Below, piece after piece: positions 1 through 7,477 of a stretch of 41,382 nucleotides of DNA. The first letter of the stretch is position 1. Every line of letters begins with the position of its first letter. This DNA comes from an uncultured Oscillibacter sp. Lineage in GTDB: Bacteria > Bacillota > Clostridia > Oscillospirales > Oscillospiraceae. Location of the stretch: positions 1 to 41,382 of the forward strand of contig CANRYZ010000009.1 of the NCBI GenBank assembly GCA_947644365.1, given 5' to 3'. Both the position numbers and the translations under genes were made by a program. The notes below the pieces were generated by a model. It worked only from the letters and a program-made list of their open reading frames with translations, ran no database searches and was not told where the DNA came from.

Positions 1-204
1 CGCCTGGTGGGCCTGTCCGCCCTGATGACCACCACCCTGCCCGCCATGGAGGAGACCGTCCGCCTCCTCCGCGCCCTGGAGCGCCCCCCGGCGGTTTTCG
101 TGGGCGGCGCGGTGGTGACGCCGGAGTACGCGGAGCGGATCGGCGCGGGCTATGCCAAAGACGCCCGTCAATCTGTGGAGATCGCCAGGGGGGTGCTGGG
201 ATGA
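1..204 (+). CDS. Corrinoid (B12-binding) protein, C-terminal part only
   Basis: The window opens inside this gene; the last 67 codons are visible. The segment reads GLSALMTTTLPAMEETVRLL, then VFVGGAVVTPEYAERIGA and a final helix. This is the end of the Rossmann-like cobalamin-binding domain shared by MetH and the MtbC/MtaC corrinoid proteins, whose partner helices carry the TTT-MxxT and VGGA-VT motifs. The DxHxxG motif that supplies the lower cobalt ligand would lie upstream and cannot be seen. Its stop overlaps the next start (ATGA), so the two are co-translated. Since that gene encodes a homocysteine methyltransferase without its own B12 domain, this protein probably shuttles the methyl group as the separate cobalamin module of a split methionine synthase. 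A corrinoid protein for another methyl donor remains possible. Confidence 0.8.
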   Translation, partial: RLVGLSALMTTTLPAMEETVRLLRALERPPAVFVGGAVVTPEYAERIGAGYAKDARQSVEIARGVLG

Positions 205-1973
205 GCGATATACGCACGTACCTGAAAGAGGGGCGGCCCCTGCTGTTTGACGGAGCCATGGGGACCTATTTCGCCTCCCTGCCCGGCCGCGCAGGGCAGC
301 GGTGTGAGCTGGGGAGCCTGGAGTGCCCCCAGGAGGTGGCGGCTGTCCACCGGGCCTATCTGGAGGCCGGCTGCCAGGCCGTTAAGACCAATACCTTTAC
401 CGTGGGCACCGACCTGGCCCGGGGGGACGGGGAGACGGCCCGGAGGATCGTGGAGGCCTCCTGCCGTCTGGCCCGGGAGTGCGCCGGGCCCTATGGGGCC
501 TACGTCTTCGCGGACATCGGTCCCGCCCCGGAGAGCCCGGGGCTGAGCCGGGCGGAGAACTACTGCCGCCAGGCGGACCTCTTCCTGGACCAGGGCCTCC
601 GGCACTTTCTGCTGGAGACCCTGCCCAGCGACCACGGCCTGCGGCAGCTGGCCCAGCACCTGAAATCCCGCTGCCCGGAGGCGTACCTCATCACCTCCTT
701 CGCCGTATCCTTCGACGGGGCCACCCGGGAGGGGGACTTTGGACAGACCCTGCTCCGCCGGGCCGCCGCCCTGGAGGAGATCGACGCCGTGGGCTTCAAC
801 TGCGTCTCCGGGCCGCACCACCTGCTGGAGTACATCCGGGGGCTGGACAGCGGCGGCGCGACGCTGTCCGTCATGCCCAACGCCGGGTATCCCACGGTGC
901 TGGGCCGCAGGACGGTGTTCCAGGGGACGCCGGACTACTTCGGCGCAAAGATCGCGGAGATTCACCAGGCGGGGGCGGCCATCGTGGGGGGCTGCTGCGG
1001 CACCACCCCCGCCCATATCGCCGAGGCGGCGAAGGCCCTGGCGGCGCCCCGGCGGATCACGGTCCCCGTCCGGGCCCCGGAGGCGCCGGAGCCCCGGCCC
1101 GCCGCCTCCGCCAACACCCTGGCGGAGAAGCTGGACGGCGGGCGGCGGGTCGTCGCGGTGGAGCTGGACCCGCCGGTGGACGACGACATCGCTTTCTTCC
1201 TGGAGGGCGTGAAGCGGTTGCGGGACGCGGGGGCCGACGCCGTCACCATCGCCGACTGCCCCATCGGCCGCCCCCGGGCGGACAGCAGCCTCCTGGCCTG
1301 CAAGCTCAAGCGAGAGCTGGGCGTGGAGCCCCTGCCCCACATGACCTGCCGGGACCGGAACCTCAACGCCACCAAGGCGCTGCTGCTGGGCCTGGCCATC
1401 GAGGGAGTCCATAACGTGCTGCTGGTCACCGGGGACCCCATCCCCTCCCAGGACCGGGACGAGGTGAAGAGCGTCTTCAACTTCAACTCCCGGCGGCTGG
1501 CGGCCTACGTCTCCGGCCTGAACGAGACGGTCCTCCGCACGCCCTTTCGCATCTTCGGAGCCCTGAACGTCAACGCCAAAAATTTCGATCACCAGCTGAA
1601 CATCGCCCGGGAGAAGGAGGCCGCCGGCGTCGCCGGCTTCCTCACCCAGCCGGTGCTGTCCCGGGAGGCTTTGGACAATCTCAGGACTGCCCGGCAGGCG
1701 CTGCGGGGAAAGATTCTGGGGGGCATTTACCCGGTGGTGAGCTACAAGAACGCCTGCTTTCTCAACAACGAGATCGCCGGTATGCGCATCTCGGAGGAGA
1801 TCGCCGCCCTGTACGAGGGCAGGAGCAGGGAAGAGGCGGAGGACGTGGCCGTGGCCGTCTCCGTCCGGATCGCCCGGGAAATTGCGCCCTGCACCGACGG
1901 CCTCTACCTCATGACCCCCTTCAAGCGGGTGGCGCTGGTGGAGCGCATCCTCCGGGAGATTCGGAGGGCGTGA
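201..1973 (+). CDS. Bifunctional homocysteine S-methyltransferase / methylenetetrahydrofolate reductase
   Basis: A 590-residue two-domain enzyme of the B. subtilis YitJ type. Residues about 1-290 form the homocysteine-binding TIM barrel. Its zinc thiolates are visible: Cys201 in GFNCVSG, and Cys265-Cys266 in VGGCCGTTP. Residues about 308-590 match the FAD-dependent methylenetetrahydrofolate reductase barrel (VAVELDPP, then NVLLVTGDP, then GVAGFLTQPV). The protein can thus make methyl-tetrahydrofolate and accept the methyl group on homocysteine. It has no B12-binding or B12-activation domain, and the gene overlaps the stop of an upstream corrinoid-protein gene by 4 bp. The likely unit is a split methionine synthase. 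Length is normal for the family, and the ATG is fixed by the overlap. Confidence 0.9.
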   Translation: MSDIRTYLKEGRPLLFDGAMGTYFASLPGRAGQRCELGSLECPQEVAAVHRAYLEAGCQAVKTNTFTVGTDLARGDGETARRIVEASCRLARECAGPYGAYVFADIGPAPESPGLSRAENYCRQADLFLDQGLRHFLLETLPSDHGLRQLAQHLKSRCPEAYLITSFAVSFDGATREGDFGQTLLRRAAALEEIDAVGFNCVSGPHHLLEYIRGLDSGGATLSVMPNAGYPTVLGRRTVFQGTPDYFGAKIAEIHQAGAAIVGGCCGTTPAHIAEAAKALAAPRRITVPVRAPEAPEPRPAASANTLAEKLDGGRRVVAVELDPPVDDDIAFFLEGVKRLRDAGADAVTIADCPIGRPRADSSLLACKLKRELGVEPLPHMTCRDRNLNATKALLLGLAIEGVHNVLLVTGDPIPSQDRDEVKSVFNFNSRRLAAYVSGLNETVLRTPFRIFGALNVNAKNFDHQLNIAREKEAAGVAGFLTQPVLSREALDNLRTARQALRGKILGGIYPVVSYKNACFLNNEIAGMRISEEIAALYEGRSREEAEDVAVAVSVRIAREIAPCTDGLYLMTPFKRVALVERILREIRRA

Positions 1974-1990
1974 GCGCGGGAGAGAGAATA

Positions 1991-2024
1991 GAGCGGACAC
2001 CTCCCTGATAGGAGGCGTCCGCTC
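1991..2024. terminator. Hairpin after the methyltransferase/reductase gene (copy A)
   Basis: GAGCGGACACCTCC and GGAGGCGTCCGCTC form a 14-bp stem with one mismatch and a 6-nt loop, 17 bp after the stop. There is no U-tract. The same stem sequence returns as a perfect hairpin at 2239-2280. Together they bracket a cluster of other palindromes. Confidence 0.55.
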
Positions 2025-2238
2025 AGGCTGTCGGGAAAGTCCAGCAGGACTTTCCCGACAGCCTTTCATGTCTCAATTTTCAAACCGCTGCGCGGTTTGA
2101 AAATCTGCCGCTCCGCGGCGCAAAGGCCTGCTGTGCAGCCCTTTGCAGACATGCGATCCAATACGAGGCGGGCGCTGCCCCCTCGTGCTCCCCCGCATAA
2201 CGGGTGGCGTGGTCCCTTTTCCCAGTAGTCTTTTGAGA
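2025..2238. repeat. Palindrome-rich intergenic segment between two matching hairpins
   Basis: This fills most of the 313-bp gap between convergent transcription units. It starts with a perfect 18-bp inverted repeat (arms 2025-2042 and 2047-2064, loop AGCA; core CTGTCGGGAAAGTCC). Next is a perfect 13-bp inverted repeat (arms 2076-2088 and 2092-2104, core TTTTCAAACCGC). Smaller GC-rich stems follow around 2107-2146, then about 90 bp with no gene that I recognise. No tRNA or protein is evident. The design suggests a dispersed intergenic repeat of REP/RIP type, which is inference from one copy. Confidence 0.5.
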
Positions 2239-2280
2239 GGCAGAGCGGACGCCTCCCCTTCGGGAGGCGTCCGCTCTGCC
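2239..2280. terminator. Strong hairpin downstream of the ECF S-component gene (copy B)
   Basis: GGCAGAGCGGACGCCTCCC (2239-2257) pairs perfectly with 2262-2280 around a CTTC loop, giving a 19-bp stem. It lies 6 bp beyond the stop of the minus-strand ECF gene and can serve as its terminator. On the minus strand only short T-runs follow (AAAAGAC on plus, 2231-2237). Its stem repeats that of the hairpin at 1991-2024. Confidence 0.6.
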
Positions 2281-2286
2281 TATGCG

Positions 2287-2835
2287 CTACGCGCTTCCAT
2301 ATTTTTTTCGGAACGACGCCAGGGCTTTCCGCAGGGGTTTGAACAGCGCCAGGGCCACCACGAAGTTTCCGGCCCCGTGGAGCAGGTCCATGGGGATGCC
2401 GGCCGCCCACCAGCTCACGGCGAAGGCCCAGCCGCCGGTGACCCAGTACACCAGGGTGCACAGTGCGCCGAACAGCAGCCCGAAGCACCCGGAGAGGGCG
2501 GCCCACACCAGGGGGGACTCCACCCGCCGCAGCAGCCGGGCGGCGGCGAAGAGCACCAGCCACACATAGAGGTAGGCGATGTTCCACAGTCCGATGCCCC
2601 ATACCGCAAATTCCAGGAAGACATAGAGGTAGACGGCGTACAGCCCCCGCCACCCGAAGCACACGGCCGCCAGCATGACCATCAGGGATACCGGCTCGAT
2701 GTTGGGCAGCTGGGCCATGGCCATTTTCAGGGCGAAGGTCATGGCTCCCAGCAGGCCGAACAGGGCCAGCTCCGCGGTGGTCAGCCGCCGCCGCTCAGCC
2801 GATGGTGTAGAACCAGCCATAGCGGTCACCGTCAT
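2287..2835 (-). CDS. ECF-transporter substrate-binding (S) component
   Basis: A hydrophobic 182-residue protein with about five to six membrane segments. It has the layout of energy-coupling-factor S components: an N-terminal helix with ELALFGLLGAMTFALKMAM, then alternating membrane helices ending in a basic cytoplasmic tail (KPLRKALASFRKKYG). Such proteins bind a vitamin or cofactor and work with EcfA/A'/T, none of which are in this window. The start is either the ATG at 2835 or the one at 2820 (MAGSTPSAE), which has a GGTGA just upstream. Both overlap the end of the upstream DUF4430 gene, so the two are translationally coupled. Substrate cannot be read from the sequence. A DUF4430 partner and nearby B12-dependent methionine genes make a corrinoid or precursor a reasonable guess. 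Confidence 0.75.
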   Translation of the reverse strand: MTVTAMAGSTPSAERRRLTTAELALFGLLGAMTFALKMAMAQLPNIEPVSLMVMLAAVCFGWRGLYAVYLYVFLEFAVWGIGLWNIAYLYVWLVLFAAARLLRRVESPLVWAALSGCFGLLFGALCTLVYWVTGGWAFAVSWWAAGIPMDLLHGAGNFVVALALFKPLRKALASFRKKYGSA

Positions 2836-3193
2836 GGAGAACCACGGCGTCCACGCCGGAGGTGACGTCCTCTTCGTTGCAGGTCAGGCGCCACCAGCTC
2901 TGGTCCCTGGCGTAGTCCACCGTCTCGCCGTCCACGGTTTCCACAAACAGGCCGTAGGGGCCCTCGCTTCCGGAGATCAGGCCCTCCTGCTGCAAGAGCG
3001 CGCCCAGGTACTCCAGGTCCGTCCGGTAGGTGAACTCCGCGGTGGAGCCGTCGGCGTGGGTGACCTCCACCGTCACCGCCTTGGAGCCCTCCGCCGTCTC
3101 AGGCAGGCTGGACTGCCAGACCCGCCACAGGCCGAAGGCCAGCACACAGAACGCCGCCGCGGCCGCGATGCCATAGAGGTATTTCTTTTTCAT
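2795..3193 (-). CDS. DUF4430 domain protein, membrane-anchored
   Basis: Start chosen at the ATG at 3193 (MKKKYLYGIAAAAAFCVLA), which has GGAGGG 7 nt upstream; a longer in-frame extension to 3298 lacks such a site. The 132-residue product has an uncleaved-looking N-terminal membrane segment (about residues 6-24). The rest is an outside domain with the DUF4430 pattern: VTVEVTHADGSTAEFTYRT, a middle YLGALLQQEGLI, and an end with SWWRLTCNEED...GVDAVVLHDGDRYGWFYT. DUF4430 resembles the C-terminal beta domain of transcobalamin and intrinsic factor and often sits beside ECF S components. Here the gene overlaps one by about 26-41 bp. I infer a surface ligand-capture partner for that transporter. Confidence 0.8.
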   Translation of the reverse strand: MKKKYLYGIAAAAAFCVLAFGLWRVWQSSLPETAEGSKAVTVEVTHADGSTAEFTYRTDLEYLGALLQQEGLISGSEGPYGLFVETVDGETVDYARDQSWWRLTCNEEDVTSGVDAVVLHDGDRYGWFYTIG

Positions 3194-3235
3194 CCCAGTC
3201 CCTCCGGATTCTCTATTTTGTATGTTTCCTCCATT

Positions 3236-3263
3236 AGTATACCATAAAGCGGGGCATTGTAAA
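3236..3263 (-). promoter_or_regulatory. Promoter of the DUF4430/ECF S pair
   Basis: On the minus strand, TTTACA (3258-3263) and TATACT (3236-3241) are separated by 16 bp. Transcription would start near 3229, leaving a leader of about 35 nt with the GGAGGG site. Confidence 0.65.
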
Positions 3264-3327
3264 GAGGCGGCCCGGTTTCCCAGCTCAAAAACTCTCAAAA
3301 ATTGGCAGAGAATTTGGAAAGCCGCTA

Positions 3328-3357
3328 TTGCTTTTCATAAATAAGGTATGATACAAT
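3328..3357 (+). promoter_or_regulatory. Promoter of the large SLH surface protein gene
   Basis: TTGCTT (3328-3333) and TACAAT (3352-3357) are separated by 18 bp. Transcription from about 3364 would give a leader of about 325 nt before the ATG at 3689, unusually long for this window. Confidence 0.55.
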
Positions 3358-3363
3358 ACGCTT

Positions 3364-3688
3364 GGAAGTATGGCTCTGAGCGCTTACGGGGTCCGATGCG
3401 CCCGCCGGACGGCGGGAGACGGCTTCGGAAATGGGCGCCAGACGAAAATTCGGCACGGAGAGGAGAGGGGGTTCTAAGAGAACCCGCCGAGCTGGCATTG
3501 GCGGCGGTATCCCGCGCAGATGCTGGCGGCAGCCTGGGTCAAAAATAATTGGGACGCAAAGCGTGGGGCTATATTGCTGAAAGAACGCCCATGGGCGTTC
3601 TTTCATGGGGAGAGACCTCCCCATGAGGGCGCTGTGGCCGCCCTGTGTCCGATTCTGTAAAGAGAGGAAGCGTGTTGAATTGAGGAAA
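3364..3688 (+). promoter_or_regulatory. Long structured 5' leader; possible c-di-GMP-I-like element and tandem hairpins
   Basis: The non-coding region 3194-3688 carries the two divergent promoters and this leader. At 3551-3562 it has GGGACGCAAAGC followed by GTGGGGCTA. This resembles the conserved GGGACGCAAAGC-CAC-GGGTCTA stretch of class I c-di-GMP (GEMM) riboswitches. However, I cannot fit the usual GGGCAAAC segment upstream (only GGGTCAAA at 3537-3544) or the GGGTAGC/GGTTACC 3' strand, so a variant or remnant is all I would claim. Directly after come a perfect 26-bp palindrome (3579-3604, centre CCCATGGG) and the hairpin ATGGGGAG-agac-CTCCCCAT (3605-3624). Either could attenuate transcription. 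Confidence 0.35.
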
Positions 3689-6600
3689 ATGAAGAAGCGG
3701 CTGTCTCTGTTCCTGGCGCTGGTCATGGCGCTGGGGACGTTGAACGTGACTGCGTTGGCGGAAGAGAGCGCCGCGCCGTCCTGCGGAAAAACAGAGCATA
3801 AGCACGAGGACCTATGTTACGCCCTGGAGCAGGACCTCACCTGTGAGGAGGAGCACGACCACAGCGGTGAGGAGGGCTGTTACACGGAGAGAACGGCTCT
3901 GATTTGCGGTCTGGAGGAGCACAAACACGACGGAGCGTGCTATCCTGACGCGGAGGAGCCGGAGGCCGTCTGCACCTGCGAGAGCAAGTGCGTGGAGGGG
4001 GCCGAGGCGGCCTGCGCGGTGTGTGCCGCCGGGGGCGCTGACCTGGAGAGCGTCTGCGCGGGCAGGGCTCCGGAGCCGGAGCAGAACACCGTCACGGAGC
4101 CGGAGGCCGTCTGCACCTGCGAGAGCAAGTGCGTGGAGGGGGCCGAGGCGGCCTGCGCGGTGTGTGCCGCCGGGGGCGCTGACCTGGAGAGCGTCTGCGC
4201 GGGCAGGGCTCCGGAGCCGGAGCAGAACACCGACACGGAGCCGGAGGCCGTCTGCACCTGCGAGAGCAAGTGCGTGGAGACGGCCGACGTTGCCTGCGCG
4301 GTGTGCGCCGCCGAGGGCGCTGACCTGGAGAGCGTCTGCGTAGGCAGGGCTTTGGAGCCGGAACAGAACACCGTCACGGGACCGGAGGCAGAGGACGCGG
4401 ACTTGGAAATGTCTCCGCCGCAGGCCGTTGCCGGGGACGCGGGCTCTGCGGACGACGCCGGGCAGGCGGCCGCCCCTGAGCAGACTGGGACTGAGACAGA
4501 GAGCCAGCTCCCGGAAACAGTCCCGGCCGCCGGCAATGGGGACCCGTTTGAGCGGATCGCCGGCGAGGCGGTGGTCCGGGTCGGGGCGGATGGCTATGAC
4601 TCCATAAAGGCCGCCGTTGAAGCCGCCGGGGACGGCCAGACCGTCACCCTTCTGCAGGATGAAGTGGAGTGGGCGCTTACCGGTATCGAGACGATCAGCA
4701 AAAATATTACGCTGGATCTGGATGGAAAGACCCTGCATATTACTGGCATAAACGGCAAGCACAAAAACGGCGAGGCTTGGGATTGGGCCGGTACGCAGAC
4801 GGCCGGTATCACGGTGGACGAAAGGGCCTCTCTGACCATTAAAAACGGCGTGGTGGTGGCCGATTCCATTAAAACGACCCACTGGAAAAGTTATGACTAT
4901 AGCGTTCTGACGGCTATAAAGGTCAGGGCGGGCGCATCTGTAGAGCTGGACAATGTGGCATTTACCACCAACAGCTCGGCCCTGGAGCCCATGGGGAGCG
5001 CGGCGAAGGTGGTTGTCAAGAACAGCACCATTGACGCGATGGCCTATGCTGTGGGCACAAACGCCAGCGGCAGCGGCAAAAACGGCGGAGTGGTCATAGA
5101 GCTGACAGATTCCCAGCTGGTCAGCCACACCGGCGCGGCGGTTTTGCTGAACCTGCCTGGTGATCTGCGTGTTGACCGCTGCGATATGACCGGCGCTTCC
5201 CACGGCCTGATTGTCCGGGGCGGCACGGCCGTAATAAAGGACAGCGCCATTACGCGGAATTGTCCTGACTATACCGAAGATGAGTCCGAAGCTATGGCAC
5301 GTGCGAAGCACGGGGACAATGAAAAATGGAGCCAGGGCAATCAAATTCCCTTTGCGGCCATCACGCTTGGGCACAAGGGTACAGACGCCTACCAGTATCC
5401 CACCCATGTGACGCTGTACCGTACTGCGGTTCAGTCTCAGGACCCCAATGGCGTCAAATTCCCTGCCATCTATGTCTATGACAACCGCCAGACAAAGAAC
5501 CTCGTGACCCTGATTATCGACGATGACAGCGAGATCGATGAGGAGGAGTCGGCGGGCATTGTGGCCGCCCCCGAGGGGAGCGGGCCGGCAGCAAAGGCTG
5601 TGGCTAGAATCGTGGAGACCGGCGCGATGTATGCCAGCGTGCAGGATGCCTTTGACGCGGCCAAGAACGGGCAGACGGTAGAAGTGCTCTGCGATACTGC
5701 TGGCGCGGCTTTGCAGGATGGCAGAAAAATCACGGTAAACATCCCTGAGGGCGTGACCGTGAAGCCTGCCGACGGGAAGCAGTATGTCTTTGCTGCTGCC
5801 AATACTGGCGCGGAGCTGACCATTACTGGTAAAGGAACCATTCAGGGCGTAAAATATGGTGTTGTGGCACAGCAGAGAGGTACGCTCAATGTAAAGGGAT
5901 GCGTAATTTCTGCTGCTGACAGTGCTGGCTATGGCGTTTATGTTTCGGCTGGGCAGGCAAATGTGACTGCCGGCGCGATTCAAGGCGGCAAATTTGGCGT
6001 TTATGTTTCGGCTGGACAGGTAAATGTGACCGGCGGCACAGTTGTGGGCAGTATATATGGTGTTACCACCGTTATGAATAGTGAAACCCTGATTTCCGGT
6101 GATGCTGTTGTCAGGTCCGACCCTGCTAATAATGATAATCGCAATTCCTGCGGTGTTATTATTCAGAAGGGCGGCCAGCTTACGATTGACGGTAATGCGC
6201 AGATTGAGGGCGGTTATACAGGCGTGTCTGTGTCTGGTTATAAAGCAGATGCCCAGGCTCCAAGCAAAGTGATCATAAAAGGCGGAGATATGACCGGAAC
6301 GGCGTTTGGCATCGCCGGCAACGGCTCGTGGGATGGTACTGACATTGAGATCAGCGGCGGTTCCATCACTGGCGGGATTACCGCCGTCTATCACCCCCAG
6401 GTGGGCGATATGACCATTAGCGGCGGCACGTTCGAAGGCCAGAACGGCGTGCAGTATTCCGGCGCCGGAAGCCTGAAAATCACCGGCGGCAGGATCAAAG
6501 CTACGTTCGACTATACCGAATTTCCCCAGAAACCCCCGGAGCACAACGACGGCACGGTTGCCGACGGCGCGGCCCTCTCCATCGTCTCCCGGGGCGACGG

Positions 6601-7477
6601 CTGGCAGAACGTTGTGGACGGTGTTCAGCAGACCATGACCGTCGAAATTTCCGGCGGCGAGTTGATGAGTGAGCACAACTCCGCCGTATCTGTGTACCGG
6701 ATTAAGCAAAATGCGGATAAGTCTTGGGCTGTAGGCGACGCCACTGGGCGTCCCAGTTATCTGGAGAGCCTGACTATCACCGGCGGCACCTTTACCGGCA
6801 GCCCTGACAAGGGCGTGCTGGACATCGAAGAGCTTGCTATGGACGCCAAGCGCATCACCGGCGGCTACTACAGCGAGGATATTGATGATACCACCGGCGG
6901 CAGGCCCAACTATGTGGCCGACACCTACGCCTCCCACCCCGTCAGCGCCCCTGCGGGCTACTTCAACGTTCATCAGCCGCACCAGAGAGGCTGGCAGCAC
7001 GACAGCGGCAATCACTGGCATATCTGTGATGGCAGCGGCAGCTGCCAGGTGGAGACGGACCGGGCCGACCACGTCTGGGACGCCGGCGTGGTAACCACCG
7101 CGCCCACCTATACCTCCTGGGGTGAACGGACCTTCACCTGCACGGACTGCCTCCGGACCCGCACCGAGGACATTCCTCCCCTTGGCCGTCCTGTCGTCGA
7201 TGACGACGATGATGATGACGATGACGACGACGATGACGGCCCCATCCGCCGGCCCACTGGCGGCACCGGCAATACCACGACCACCATCAACGATGGCGAG
7301 GTCCCCCCTGGCTGGAGACCTCCAGCTGAACAAGACGGACCACTTCGCCTACATCAAGGGCTACCAGGACGGCACTGTCCGCCCCAACAACCCACTGACC
7401 CGGGCACAGGTGGCGACCATCTTCTACCGGCTGCTGGACGAGACGTCCCGCGCCATCTACTTCCAGGAGACCAATGA
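3689..7477 (+). CDS. Large secreted beta-helix surface protein, N-terminal part of a frameshifted SLH adhesin
   Basis: Start ATG at 3689 (MKKRLSLFLALVMALG), with GAGG only 3 nt upstream; an in-frame TTG at 3680 is an alternative. A signal peptide ends at about residue 24 (NVTALA). Residues about 30-90 carry Cys/His-rich CGxxEHxHxxxCY motifs seen in gut Clostridia surface proteins. Three tandem 47-residue units (VCTCESKC...ACAVCAA) follow. Residues about 290-1110 are rich in short repeats such as ITGGTFTG and YGVYVSAGQVNVTGG, typical of a right-handed parallel beta-helix. A HxxxC...CxxC tail module and 13 consecutive Asp come before the SLH region. The frame is lost at a C6 run (7303-7308); the remaining codons to 7477 encode an unrelated, Pro-rich end. 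Skipping one C restores about 226 codons with SLH repeats. The protein is probably an envelope adhesin. Confidence 0.8.
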   Translation: MKKRLSLFLALVMALGTLNVTALAEESAAPSCGKTEHKHEDLCYALEQDLTCEEEHDHSGEEGCYTERTALICGLEEHKHDGACYPDAEEPEAVCTCESKCVEGAEAACAVCAAGGADLESVCAGRAPEPEQNTVTEPEAVCTCESKCVEGAEAACAVCAAGGADLESVCAGRAPEPEQNTDTEPEAVCTCESKCVETADVACAVCAAEGADLESVCVGRALEPEQNTVTGPEAEDADLEMSPPQAVAGDAGSADDAGQAAAPEQTGTETESQLPETVPAAGNGDPFERIAGEAVVRVGADGYDSIKAAVEAAGDGQTVTLLQDEVEWALTGIETISKNITLDLDGKTLHITGINGKHKNGEAWDWAGTQTAGITVDERASLTIKNGVVVADSIKTTHWKSYDYSVLTAIKVRAGASVELDNVAFTTNSSALEPMGSAAKVVVKNSTIDAMAYAVGTNASGSGKNGGVVIELTDSQLVSHTGAAVLLNLPGDLRVDRCDMTGASHGLIVRGGTAVIKDSAITRNCPDYTEDESEAMARAKHGDNEKWSQGNQIPFAAITLGHKGTDAYQYPTHVTLYRTAVQSQDPNGVKFPAIYVYDNRQTKNLVTLIIDDDSEIDEEESAGIVAAPEGSGPAAKAVARIVETGAMYASVQDAFDAAKNGQTVEVLCDTAGAALQDGRKITVNIPEGVTVKPADGKQYVFAAANTGAELTITGKGTIQGVKYGVVAQQRGTLNVKGCVISAADSAGYGVYVSAGQANVTAGAIQGGKFGVYVSAGQVNVTGGTVVGSIYGVTTVMNSETLISGDAVVRSDPANNDNRNSCGVIIQKGGQLTIDGNAQIEGGYTGVSVSGYKADAQAPSKVIIKGGDMTGTAFGIAGNGSWDGTDIEISGGSITGGITAVYHPQVGDMTISGGTFEGQNGVQYSGAGSLKITGGRIKATFDYTEFPQKPPEHNDGTVADGAALSIVSRGDGWQNVVDGVQQTMTVEISGGELMSEHNSAVSVYRIKQNADKSWAVGDATGRPSYLESLTITGGTFTGSPDKGVLDIEELAMDAKRITGGYYSEDIDDTTGGRPNYVADTYASHPVSAPAGYFNVHQPHQRGWQHDSGNHWHICDGSGSCQVETDRADHVWDAGVVTTAPTYTSWGERTFTCTDCLRTRTEDIPPLGRPVVDDDDDDDDDDDDDGPIRRPTGGTGNTTTTINDGEVPPGWRPPAEQDGPLRLHQGLPGRHCPPQQPTDPGTGGDHLLPAAGRDVPRHLLPGDQ
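3961..4383 (+). repeat. Three tandem 141-bp coding repeats
   Basis: Units begin at 3961, 4102 and 4243 with GGAGGCCGTCTGCACCTGCG. Each encodes 47 residues with the spacing CTCESKC...ACAVCAA...LESVC. The first two copies are nearly identical at the DNA level; the third has diverged (ETADVACAVCAAEGAD). Copy number could change by recombination. Confidence 0.9.

Noticed and set aside
168..2069. Long minus-strand open frame over the methyltransferase/reductase gene
   Set aside because: The plus strand has zinc-binding cysteines and both enzyme domains; the minus translation is low-complexity.
2106..2238. Possible tRNA or small protein in the gap after the methionine gene
   Set aside because: No cloverleaf, no TTC-loop pattern and no ribosome site; the sequence is a set of short GC-rich stems.
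3551..3571. A firm c-di-GMP-I riboswitch call
   Set aside because: Only one conserved segment fits; the upstream GGGCAAAC and downstream GGTTACC strands are not found, so it is reported as a weak candidate.
3961..4383. Regular 141-bp repeats considered as a CRISPR-like array
   Set aside because: There are no unique spacers, the repeats are contiguous, and they stay in frame as 47-residue protein units.
3812..7333. A 1173-codon open frame on the minus strand
   Set aside because: It is antisense to the beta-helix surface protein, whose signal peptide, repeats and SLH tail are real; the minus frame has no recognisable features.
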